In this document: piece after piece, positions 22,428 through 31,533 of the stretch
How positions within the stretch are numbered: the first letter of the stretch is position 1
Layout of the letters: each line of letters starts with the position of its first letter
From: Cocos nucifera
Lineage: Eukaryota > Streptophyta > Magnoliopsida > Arecales > Arecaceae
Length of the DNA: 64,000 bases
Direction of reading: 5' to 3'
Assembly (NCBI GenBank): GCA_006176705.1
Contig: QRFJ01000058.1
Coordinates: 558,001 to 622,000, forward strand
Program-made: the position numbers and the translations under genes
Notes under the pieces: model-generated
The model's input: only the letters and a program-made list of their open reading frames with translations
Databases searched by the model: none
What the model was told of the DNA's origin: nothing

Positions 22428-23074
22428 CTTTCCAGAAAGGTTGCCCTAAAGCTGATGAACATCTTTTGTTCATCAGCATGGTAAAAATAATATCCTTTAG
22501 TCTCTTTTGGGAATCCTATGAATGTACACTTGTCAAACCTAGGTCCAAGTTTGTCTGTAACTAATCATTTGGCATAAGTCGGGCACCCCCAAATTCTAAG
22601 GTGTGAAAGTGCTGGCTTACGTCCTGTCCATGTCTCATATGAGATCTTAACTACAGACTTACTTGGAATCCTATTTAATAGATAACAAGCCAATTCGAGG
22701 GCATATCCCTAGAAGGATATCGGTAAGCTGGCAAATTCCATCATAGATCGGATCATGTCTAACAAAGTTTGATTCCTTCTTTCAGACACACCATTATGCT
22801 GTGGTATTTCAAGAGGAGTCCATTGAGAGAGAATTCTATTCTCTCCTAGATATGTGAGAAATTCACCAGAAAGATATTCTCCTCTTCGATCAGACCGAAG
22901 AGTTTTAATACTCTTTTTAATTTATTTTTTCACTTTACTTTGAAATCGTTTGAACATTTCAAAAGAATTCGACTTATGTTTCATCAGATAGATATATCCA
23001 TGTCTGGATAGATCATCTATGAAAGTGATGAAGTAGACATATCCACCTCTAGCACTTGTGCTCATTGGTCCATA
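22428..23074 (-). pseudogene. pol: Copia-3 pol fragment (integrase C-terminal half)
   Basis: On the minus strand this equals copia-1 positions 9756 to about 10400: FITFIDDLSRHGYIYLMKH, then ERRNQTLLDMI near 22770, and the GYPKETKGYYFYHADE-like end near 22480. It is cut on one side by gypsy-2 and on the other by the deletion to the LTR. Positions 23070-23074 (GTCCA) are the target copy of gypsy-2. Confidence 0.82.
23070..23074. repeat. Target-site duplication GTCCA, left copy, of gypsy-2
   Basis: GTCCA is repeated at 28300-28304. Removing the insert and one copy restores the copia codons for VCGPMS read on the minus strand. Confidence 0.9.
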
Positions 23075-23303
23075 TTAGTGCAGAATCTGGTTGATGCCGG
23101 ATCGAGCTAGAGTTGGAGAAGAAGAGATCACCGTCGGTGACCTACAAAATAAAGTTCCATCTGGAGTTAGTGGTGGTGGCTTCGATAGGATCCTCCGACG
23201 ATCAAGTCAGCTCTTTTGACCAACAGAAATGGAATGCTTAAGCAAAAATTCAGTAGAGTTTTGGGAAGGAGAAGAGAGTTTAGAGAAAACATATTTGGAG
23301 GGT

Positions 23304-23315
23304 CCCTTTTTATAG
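23304..23315 (-). promoter_or_regulatory. TATA box, gypsy-2 3' LTR
   Basis: CTATAAAAAGGG on the minus strand, identical in the 5' LTR at 26822-26833 and nearly so in gypsy-1. Confidence 0.5.
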
Positions 23316-23589
23316 ATGGAGCCTATCGTAACCATCCGATAGTGGAGTCATCTGTAGCAGATTGATAAATGACAGTCATAACCATCCTGATAAATGACAG
23401 TCATAATCATTCGGTAGTGGGATCGTCTGTTCATTGAGATTTATTAGTCGAAGTTTGGAGGAAGTAGGCGTTGGTTGGTGAAGAACTTTGATATATATCA
23501 ATTCTCCAGAGAAGTTTGGACTCCTAAAGAAAATACAGCTAGAGGAGATCATCTAAGAGAATACTATTGAAAATCTAAAAATAATCCGT

Positions 23590-24215
23590 TGGAAGAATCC
23601 AGATGAAGTTTGACTGAAGGAGAAGTTCGAAAGAAGTTCGGCTCCTAGAGGAATCTGACTGAAAGAGACATCCGAAAGAAGTTTGGCTCCTGTAGAAATT
23701 CAACTGAAGGAGATGTCCAAAAGAAGTTTGGCTCCTATAGAAATTCGACTGAAGGAGAGGTTCAGAAGAAGTTCGGCTCCTGGAAAAATCTAACTGAAGG
23801 AGACGTCTAAAAGGAGTTTGACTCCTGTAGAAATCCGATCGAAAGAGAGGTCTGGAAGGAGTTCGGCCCTTGAAAGAATCTGACTGAAGGAGAGGTCCAA
23901 AAGAAGTTCGGCTCCTGAAGAAATCCGATTGAAGGAAAGGTTCAGAAGGAGTTTGGCTTCTGAAGAAATTTGACTGAAGGAGAGGTCCAAAAGGAGTTCG
24001 GCTCCTATAGAAATCTGACTGAAGGAGTGGTCAAAAGGAGTTTGGCTTCTAGAGGAATTCGACTGAAGGAGACATTCAAAAGGAGTTCAGCTTCTGTAGA
24101 AATTCGATTGAAGAAGAGGTCCGAAAGAAGTTCGACTCCTGAAGGAATCCAACTGAAGGAGAGGTCTGGAAGGAATTTGGCTTCTGTAGAAATCTAACTG
24201 AAGGAGAGGTCTGCG
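23590..24215 (-). repeat. 45-bp tandem repeat array in gypsy-2 3' LTR
   Basis: About 13-14 imperfect 45-bp units of the type AGGAGTTCGGCTCCTG, AAGGAATCCGACTGAAGGAG, ACGTCCGAA. They lie upstream of the TATA box on the minus strand, thus in U3. The period is a multiple of three, which creates long repeat-encoded frames that I do not consider genes. Confidence 0.85.
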
Positions 24216-24559
24216 ACGGGTTTGACCACTGGAGGGAGTTCGGATGCTTGAAGGAGTTCGATTGGGGTTCAACCGCTGGAGAAAGTTTAGAAGGGGTTCG
24301 ACTGTTGGGGGAGTTCGGCTACTAAAGAAGTTTGATTGCTGGAGGAAGTTCGAGTGCTTGAAAGAGTTTGGCTAGGGTTCGGCCGCTGAAGGAATTTCAG
24401 AAGGGGTTCGACCACTGGAGGAGTTCGGCTACTAAAGGAGTTCGATCAGGGTTCGACTGCTGGAGGAAGAATTTTCAATCGAAGCTCTTTCTTGATTATC
24501 AGTCGTATTAGGCTAAGCATCAAATTGGACTTTGATAGGAGCGGGGTTTATCCCCAACA

Positions 24560-24576
24560 ATATTCTCTCCACTCCC
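24560..24576 (-). other. Polypurine tract of gypsy-2
   Basis: GGGAGTGGAGAGAATAT on the minus strand, directly before the 3' LTR start TGTTGG. This is the expected plus-strand primer site. Confidence 0.65.
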
Positions 24577-24652
24577 GAGTTCAAAATTCAAAAGAAGAAA
24601 GTATAATAAGATGACTGCCGAAGTCCTTTTCTGGGCTCTACACCCATTGAGG

Positions 24653-26375
24653 TTGAAGCTCGAAGGAGATCTTATCTTCAGTCAAAGTTGAAGGAGATCT
24701 TATCTCTGGTAGAGGTTGAAGTTGAAGCTCGAGGGAGATCTTATCTCCATCCAAGGTTGAAGAAGATCTTATCTCTTGTTGAAGGGTTGGAGCTCGAGGG
24801 AGATCTTATCTCCAGCCAAGGTTGAAGGAGATCTTATCTCCTATTGAGGTTGAAGTTGAAGCTCGAGAGAGATCTTATCTCCAGTTGAGGTTGAAAGAGA
24901 TCTTATCTCTTGTTGATATTGGCATTGAAGCTTAGGAGACAACTTATCTCCAGCCGAGGTAGAAGGAGATCTTATCTTTTATTGAGATTGAAGTTGAATC
25001 TCGGGGGAGATCTTATCTCCAATCGAGGTTGAAGGAGATCTTATCTCGTATTGACATTGGCATTGAAGCTTGGGAAAGATCTTATCTCCAGTCGAAGTTG
25101 AAGAAGATCTTATCTCCTGTTGACATTGGCATTGAAGCTCGAGGAATATCTTATCTCCAATCAAGGTTGAAGGAGATCTTATCTCCTATTGAGGTTGAAG
25201 TTGAAGCTCGGAGGAGATCTCATCTCCAGCTGAGGTTGAAGGAGATCTTATCTCTTATTGATGTTGAAGTTGAAGCTTAGGAGAGAGATCTTATCTCCTG
25301 TTGATGTTGATATTGAAGCTCGGGGGAGATCTCATCTGCAACCGAGGTTGAAGGAGATCTTATCTTCTATTGAGATTGAAGTTGAAGCTCGGAGGAGATC
25401 TTATCTCCAGCCGAGGTTGAAGGAGATCTAATCTCCTATTGATGTTGGCGTTGAAGTTTGGAGGAGATCTTATCTCCAATCGAGGTTGAAGGAGATCTTA
25501 TCTCCTGTTGATATTGACGTTGAAGCTCGTGGTAGATCTTATCTCCAATCGAGATTGAAGGAGATCTTATCTCCTATTGAGGTTGAAATTGAAGCTTGGA
25601 AGAGATCTTATCTTCAATCGAGATTGAAGGGGATCTTATCTCCTGTTGATATTAAAGTTGAAGCTTGGGAAAGATCTTATATCTCCAGCCAAGATTGAAG
25701 GAGATCTTATCTCCTATTAAGATTGAAGTTAGAGATCGAGGGAGATCTTATCTCCAGCCGAGGTTGAAAGAGATTTTATCTTCTGTTGAGGTTGGCGTTG
25801 AAGCTCGAAGGAGATCTTATCTCTAGCTGAGGATCTTATCTCCTATTGAGGTTGAAGTTGAAGCTCGGAGGAGATCTTATCTTCAATCGAGGTTGAAGGA
25901 GATCTTATCTCCTATTAACGTTGGCGTTGAAGCTTGGGAGAGATCTTATCTCCAACCGAGGTTGAAGGAGATCTTATCTCCTATTGATGTTGAAGTTGAA
26001 GCTCGAGAGAGATCTTATCTTCAGCCGAGGTTGAAGAAGATCTTATCTTCGGTTGAGGTTGAAGTTGGAGCTCGAGGGAGATCTTATCTCCAGCCAAAGT
26101 TGAAGGAAATCTTATCTCCTATTGAGGTTGAAGTTGAAGCTCAGGGGAGATCTTATCTCCAGCCAGGTTGAAGAAGATCTTATCTCCTATTGACATTGTC
26201 ATTGAAGCTCGGAGGAGATCTTATCTCCAGCTGAGGTTGAAGGAGATCTTATCTCCTGTTGAGGTTGAAGTTGAAGCTCGGGAGAGATCTTATCTCTAGC
26301 CGAGGTTGAAGGAGATCTTATCTCCTATTGAAGGGTTGGAGCTCGAGGAAGATCTTATCTCCAGTCAAGGTTGAA
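24653..26375 (-). repeat. 69-bp minisatellite filling gypsy-2
   Basis: About 25 imperfect copies of a 69-bp unit built of two half units, each with GGAGATCTTATCTCC, a perfect 6-bp stem (GGAGAT/ATCTCC) around CTT. So a small hairpin and a BglII-type AGATCT occur about every 35 bp. Between them are alternating TATTGAGGTTGAAGTTGAAG and CAGCCGAGGTTGAAG parts. Being a multiple of three, the unit gives 60-90-codon frames on both strands (plus strand motif LKEILSPIEVEVEA). No start, domain or codon evidence supports a gene. Confidence 0.93.
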
Positions 26376-26580
26376 GCACCGATGCTGGAACAGGAATGGG
26401 TGGGTCTAGCTCGGATCTGACGGTAGAAGCGATAGATCTTCGGATAGTCACCTTCTTTAAAGGCATTTCTTGGGATCGAGGGAGAGGATGGAGATGGACC
26501 TTGAAGAAGAAGATCCATAGGATCGGCTGAGCACTCCTTTAAGAATAAGGATACCTCAGAAATAGAGGGACCTTCCTCTA
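26376..26580 (-). pseudogene. gag: Gypsy-2 gag vestige
   Basis: Just after the 5' LTR and the GACGCTAGAGGAAGG leader, a frame with MDLLLQGPSPSSPSIPRNAF and then RARPTHSCSSIGAS resembles the proline/serine-rich start of gypsy-1 Gag (RARSKPDLLAPAPSSAP). It runs straight into the minisatellite, so only some 60 codons of a Gag-like start remain. It may still act in packaging, since such signals often reach into gag; that is inference. Confidence 0.5.
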
Positions 26581-26821
26581 GCGTCAATCTTATTGGTGCA
26601 GAATCTGGTTGATGCCGGATCAAGCTAGAGTTGGAGAAAAAGAGATCGCCATCGGTGATCTGCAAAATAAAATTCCATCTGGAGTCGGTCGTGGTAGCTT
26701 CGGTAGGACCCTCCGATGATCAAGTCAGCTCTTCTAGCCAACAAAAATGGAATGCTCAGGCAAGAATTCAGCAAAATTTTGGGAAGGAGAAGAGAGCTTA
26801 GAGAAAACATATCTGGAGGGT

Positions 26822-26833
26822 CCCTTTTTATAG
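26822..26833 (-). promoter_or_regulatory. TATA box, gypsy-2 5' LTR
   Basis: CTATAAAAAGGG on the minus strand, about 240 bp before the LTR end. It would drive genomic RNA of this element. Confidence 0.5.
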
Positions 26834-27114
26834 ATGGAGCCTATCGTAATTGTTCGATAGTGGAGTTGCCTATAGCAGACTGATAAATGATAGTCGTAAT
26901 CATCCTGATAAATGACAGTCATAACCGTCCGGTAGTGGGATCACCTATTCATTGAGATTTAATAGTCAAAGTCTGGAGGAAGCAGGCATTGGTTGGTGAA
27001 GAACGTTGACATATATCAATTCTCTAGAGGAGTTCGAACTCCTAAAGGGAATACGGCTAGAGAAGATCATCTGGGAGAAATACTACTTGAAATCTGAAAG
27101 TAATCCACTAGAGA

Positions 27115-27995
27115 AATTCAGATGAAGTTTGACTGAAAGAGAAGTTCAGAAGGAGTTCGGCTCCTAGAGGAATCTGACTGAAGGAGACATCTGAAAGGAG
27201 TTCAACTCCTATAGAAATTCAACTGAAGGAGATGTCTGAAAGGAGTTTGGCTCCTATAAAAATTCGACTGAATGAGAGGTCTGAAAGGAGTTCGGCCTCT
27301 GGAGAAATCCGACTGAAGAAGAGGTTCGAAAGGAGTTTGGCTCCTAGAGAAAGAGGTCCAGAAGGAGTTCGGCTCCTAGAGAAATCGAACTGAAGGAGAC
27401 ATTCGGAAGGAGTTCAGCCTTTTGGCTCCTAGAAGAATCTGACTGAAGGAGAGGTCTGGAAGGAGTTTGGCTCTTGGAGGAATCCGACTGAAGGAGACGT
27501 CCGAAAGGAGTTTGGCTCTTATAGAAATTTGACTGAAAAAGAGGTCCGAAAGGAGTTTGGCTCCTAGAGGAATCCGACTAAAGAAGAGATCTAGAAGGAG
27601 TTCGACTCCTGAAGGACTCCGACTGAAGGAGACGTCCAAAAGGAGTTCAGCTTCTATAGAAATTCGATTGAAGGAGAGGTTCGAAAGGAGTTCGGCTCCT
27701 GAAGGAATCCGATTGAAGGAGACGTCCGAAAGGAGTTCGGCTCCTATAGAAATTTGACTGAAGGAGAGGCTCGGAAGGAGTTTGGCTCCTAGAGGAATCC
27801 GACTGAAGGAGACATCCAGAAGGAGTTCAGCTCCTACAGAAATTCGACTAAAGGAGAGGTTCGAAAGGAGTTTGGCTTCTAAAGGAATCCAACTGAAGAA
27901 GACGTCCGGAAGAAGTTCGGCTCCTAGAGGAATCCGACTGAAGGAGAGGTCCGGAAGGAGTTCGACTCTTGTAGAAATCCAACTAAAGGAGAGGT
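27115..27995 (-). repeat. 45-bp tandem repeat array in gypsy-2 5' LTR
   Basis: Around 19 units of the U3 repeat. The array encodes a 253-codon open frame (28137-27376) of 15-residue repeats (GAELLLDVSFSRIPL type), which is a by-product of the 45-bp period. Confidence 0.85.
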
Positions 27996-28299
27996 CTAGG
28001 AGGGGTTCAGCCATTGGAGGGAGTCCAGGTGCTTGAAGGAGTTTGGCTAGGGTTCGATCGCTAGAGGGATTTCGGAAGTGGTTCGATCGTTGGAGGGAGT
28101 CCGGGTGCTTGAAGGAGTTCGGCTGGGGTTTGGCCACTGGAGGGAGTCCAAGAGGAGTTTGACTGCTAGAAGAGTTTGGCTGCTAAAGGAGTTTGGCTAC
28201 TGAAGGGAGAATTTCTAATCGAAGCTCTTCCATGATTACCAGTCGTATTAGGCTAAGCATCAAACTGGACTTCGATAGGAGTGGGATTTATCCCCAACA

Positions 28300-28304
28300 G
28301 TCCA
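28300..28304. repeat. Target-site duplication GTCCA, right copy, of gypsy-2
   Basis: Follows the LTR end CCCCAACA and matches 23070-23074. Confidence 0.9.
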
Positions 28305-28960
28305 CATACATCAGTATGTACTAGACCTAAGAGCTCATTGGCTCTCTCATCTTTTCCAATAAAAGGTGACTTGGTCATTTTACCAAGAAGAGATGACTCA
28401 TAAATTGGAAGTGATTCACAATCATTAACTTCGAGTATTCCTTCCTGAGTCAACCTATTTATCCTATTCTTAATTATATGACCTAGCCTACAGTGCCATA
28501 AGTAGATATCTGATACACTATCTAATCTAGGGTGCTCGCTAGGAGAATAGACTATATTAATAGGTTGTGATTATATATATACCATTGTTCAATTATCCAT
28601 AAAAAGCAGTAACGCCATTCACAATGACATTACAAACTCATTTCTTTATTGAAATTTCATAATTGTTCATGGCCAAAAGGCCTAGAGAAATGATATTTAA
28701 AAAAAAAATTAGGACAAAAATGATAATCACTAAGAACAACGGTATGAGATTCAAATACAAATTTCAAAATTTCTAAAGCTAAAACTGGAACTGATCTTCC
28801 ATCTCCAACATTCAGGAATCTCTCATCTTTTCTGAATCTTCTACTGACCTGCAACTCCTATAATGAATTACAAATATAGTAAGGGCTATCGGTATCCAAT
28901 ATCCAGTCAGTAATATCACAAATAGAGAAATTGCAAGGAGTTATCATATAAATACCTTAT
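28305..28960 (-). pseudogene. pol: Copia-3 pol fragment (protease, start of integrase)
   Basis: Minus strand: the protease region near 28920-28890 (DWILDTDSPYY), then RRFRKDERFLNVGDGRSVPV in an open stretch 28854-28657, GAG-pre-integrase (LWHCRLGHIIKNRIN near 28490), and the integrase start MTKSPFIGKDERANELL to HTDVCG at the gypsy-2 junction. Stops and a small deletion near 28560 break it. Confidence 0.83.
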
Positions 28961-29823
28961 CCAGCAATAGCTTGCTTCTTTCTCTGCCTGTTCGGATCTA
29001 GGAAGGCAATGTGCTGAGGATAGTTCCTCTTTCAGTGCTCCTACTTCTTGTGAAAGAAGCATTCGACTTGACTCTTATTAGGCTTGGCCTTTGGGGTCTG
29101 AGCCTGCATAGGTGTCCTAGCATGAACATGCACCTTCTTGGCTTTCTTCTTCTTGTTCTTCTTCCCTTTTCCAAAGGATCAAGAATGAGAAAACAAACCT
29201 CCCACTAAGTTCACCAACTCCTTATAAAGTTTGTGATCCTTCTTAAAGTTTTGAATTAACCCCAGTAACCCGTGGTAGTCCACTTCAGACTTTGACATTC
29301 TATAATGTGTAAAGAATGGGAGATAAGACTTGGGCAGCGAGTTCAGTATTACATCTTTCTCAAGTTGTTTGTGCAAGAAAAAGCCGAGCTTGCTCAAGCG
29401 CTCTATCAGCTCGATCATGTACAATATATGATCAGTGACAGAGTCACCATCCCGCATTCTAGCATTGAAGATGGCACAACTAGTCTTGTGCCTCTCAACA
29501 TCATCGGGTGTGCCAAAAGAATCCTCCAATACTTGGAGCATTTCGTTTGGCTGAGCTATCTCAAACTTGCAATTGAACTCATTGCTCATCGCAGCTAGCA
29601 TAATGCAGCGCACCATGGTTCGGTCACTGAGCTACTTTTGATAAGTGTCTCTGACTATTCCACGTGCATTAGCAGCTGGCTCCTCAAGTACAGGATCCGT
29701 CAGCACATATAGGATCCGTTCATGCTCCAAGATAATCTTCAACTTTCGGTACCAGCTATCAAAGTTAGGTCCCACCAACTTATCATTGTCCCACAATGAT
29801 CGAAGCGATAGGAAAGTGGCCAT
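28961..29823 (-). pseudogene. gag: Copia-3 gag
   Basis: Starts at ATG 29823 (MATFLSLRSL) and is open for 63 codons to TAG at 29634-29632, a TGG-to-TAG change. Beyond it the frame is open again from 29631 to 29179 (core FEIAQPNEMLQVLEDSFGTP). Next come the basic region and a damaged zinc knuckle (C-F-F-H), with a further TAG and then TGA at 29034-29032, the same TGA position as in copia-1, -4 and -5. One of the better preserved Gag copies here. Confidence 0.87.
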
Positions 29824-31533
29824 GTCTGCACAAAGAAAAATAAAAATCTAATTAGTAATTGGACTTTAATCAAAAGATTTCTTTCACTATTTTATTTTTA
29901 TTGGTAGCCTCTACCTCCAATTCATATCCTAATTTCTTACTGGGTAGTAGAATCCACATAGACTGTATACAAGCCCAACTTTGGTTGGTCCATCCATATA
30001 CATCTAAGGATAGGTTCATCATCAATTATTTTTTCAAATAATTTTCAGTAATTAAATTTTGCCTTAGGCCCTGATCAGTTGGCTTTGGCCTTCTCAGAAA
30101 AGGGTCCAGTTAGATCCAACTATTAACATGACCATACTTGGACCATCCAATCAATGAATGATCAGGCCCAACTTTGGTTGGCCCACCTGACCACTATTTA
30201 GAAAGATGTATCCAAAAGATCATATAATGAATGATAATTCCATCAACCGATAAGCACCAGGCCTTTGGACCTCCAATGATTATCCAATTGATAGACCCAT
30301 TATCATCCACTTTAATAGGAGGCTATGATCCAGTTATCATATAACTATTTCATTTTAGGAACCTAACAATTTTAGATGATTTATTTATAGAAGTGAGTAG
30401 GTCAGATTAACCAGCTTGTCATGATCTTCCCACTAACTTCACCAAGTCAGCTTAAGGAAGACCATTAATAGGCAGGTCTAGGAGCACCTAAATCAGTCAA
30501 ACTGATTTACCTAGCTGACATGGGTTAGCTCGAATAGTTAAGCAATCCGATCAAAACATAATCTCACCAAGAGGCCAGGTAAGTTCGATCAGTGGAAGGA
30601 TATGCCAGGCTTGCCTTAGACATCATCAGAAATGGCCAGGTAAGCGGACTGCCAATTAAAAATCACTGATCTGATTTACCTTAGACACCAACTGGTTTAA
30701 TTAGTTTCAATTAGATCAACCTAATAGTTTGTGCTAGACTGCATAGCCAAGAATCAAGTCCATCTTGGGTCTTGTTAAAAACATGGACTTGACCAACTAT
30801 AACTATTGTAATTGATCTAAAGAATCCTTGACCTAATCTAAGACAATAATTGATTAGATTTAGTCAATTCTCTAATTAAGTCCATTCTTTAATCTAACCC
30901 TAGGTCTAACCCAATTAATAGACCTAATCTCCACTAACCCAATGTGTTATGATTTGTGTCTTAGGATCTTCAATTCACAATCCTAGATCCTAATCAATCA
31001 ACTTCTTAATTCTCAATTAAGTTTTGGACTGAGGGTTGGGGTTCGGCTTTTTAAAAATAATTTTCATATTTATAAAATATTTTTATAATATAATTTTATC
31101 AATCAAGTTGCATGTTTGATTCATAATCAATATGCAAGTAAAATAAACATAAAACTACTTTAGATCTAATCTAAACAGGTTCATGTAATTGAAATAGTTT
31201 CAATAATAATCAATCATAAATCTCCCTAGATCAAATCTAACATATTTATGATGATTGAAATTAGATTAAAATATTTTTAATCGGATTAAAATTTCTTAGA
31301 TCTAATCTAAAATTTTATGATCAATATTTTAGATCAGCACATACTAGGATAACCTATTTTCTATAAGAGGTAAACCAGGACAACCTTATGGCAGTCCATG
31401 CAATCTAAAATATTTTATTTTATTTTATTTTATTTTTAAATTTAATAATTATATTATAAATTATATTTAATCTAAAAAATAATCTAGACATGCATAAAAA
31501 TCATATAATAAGAATTTAGGCTCTGATACCAAT
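29824..31533 (-). other. Copia-3 leader and PBS
   Basis: 1.7-kb leader on the minus strand. The PBS TGGTATCAGAGC is at 31531-31520, exact to the tRNA-Met consensus. Only one hairpin module is present (about 31405-31325), against two or three in the sister elements, which accounts for the shorter leader. Confidence 0.75.

Larger units (their letters stand above)
23075..24559 (-). repeat. Gypsy-2 3' LTR
   Basis: 1485 bp. Same sequence as 26591-28299 by eye except for point changes and fewer 45-bp units. It begins (minus strand) TGTTGGGGATAAACCCCGCT and ends TGCACTAATA. Confidence 0.92.
23075..28299 (-). mobile_element. Gypsy-2: non-autonomous LTR retrotransposon with minisatellite interior
   Basis: A 5225-bp element with LTRs 26591-28299 (5') and 23075-24559 (3') and TSD GTCCA. 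The 2.0-kb interior has only a vestige of the gag start (26580 to about 26376), then a 69-bp tandem array (26375-24653), then a short stretch with a purine tract before the 3' LTR. No pol is present, so it must have moved with proteins from a relative such as gypsy-1, whose LTR ends, TATA box and leader it shares. LTR ends are TGTTGGGG...CCAATA. Confidence 0.92.
26591..28299 (-). repeat. Gypsy-2 5' LTR
   Basis: 1709 bp, starting (minus strand) TGTTGGGGATAAATCCCACT and ending TGCACCAATA. Its 45-bp array (about 27115-27995) has about 19 units, five or so more than the other LTR. The length difference of 224 bp is almost exactly five units. Confidence 0.92.

Noticed and set aside
24979..26171. 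Several 60-92-codon frames on both strands with 23-residue repeats
   Set aside because: These are by-products of the 69-bp minisatellite. No start context or domain, and frames break from unit to unit.
24653..26375. Regularly repeated array that could suggest CRISPR
   Set aside because: Units are contiguous and diverged, without unique spacers, and lie between plant gypsy LTRs.
27376..28137. 253-codon open frame on the minus strand with 15-residue repeats
   Set aside because: It lies wholly within the gypsy-2 5' LTR and is produced by the 45-bp tandem repeat, whose period is a multiple of three. The equivalent 3' LTR array gives only broken pieces.
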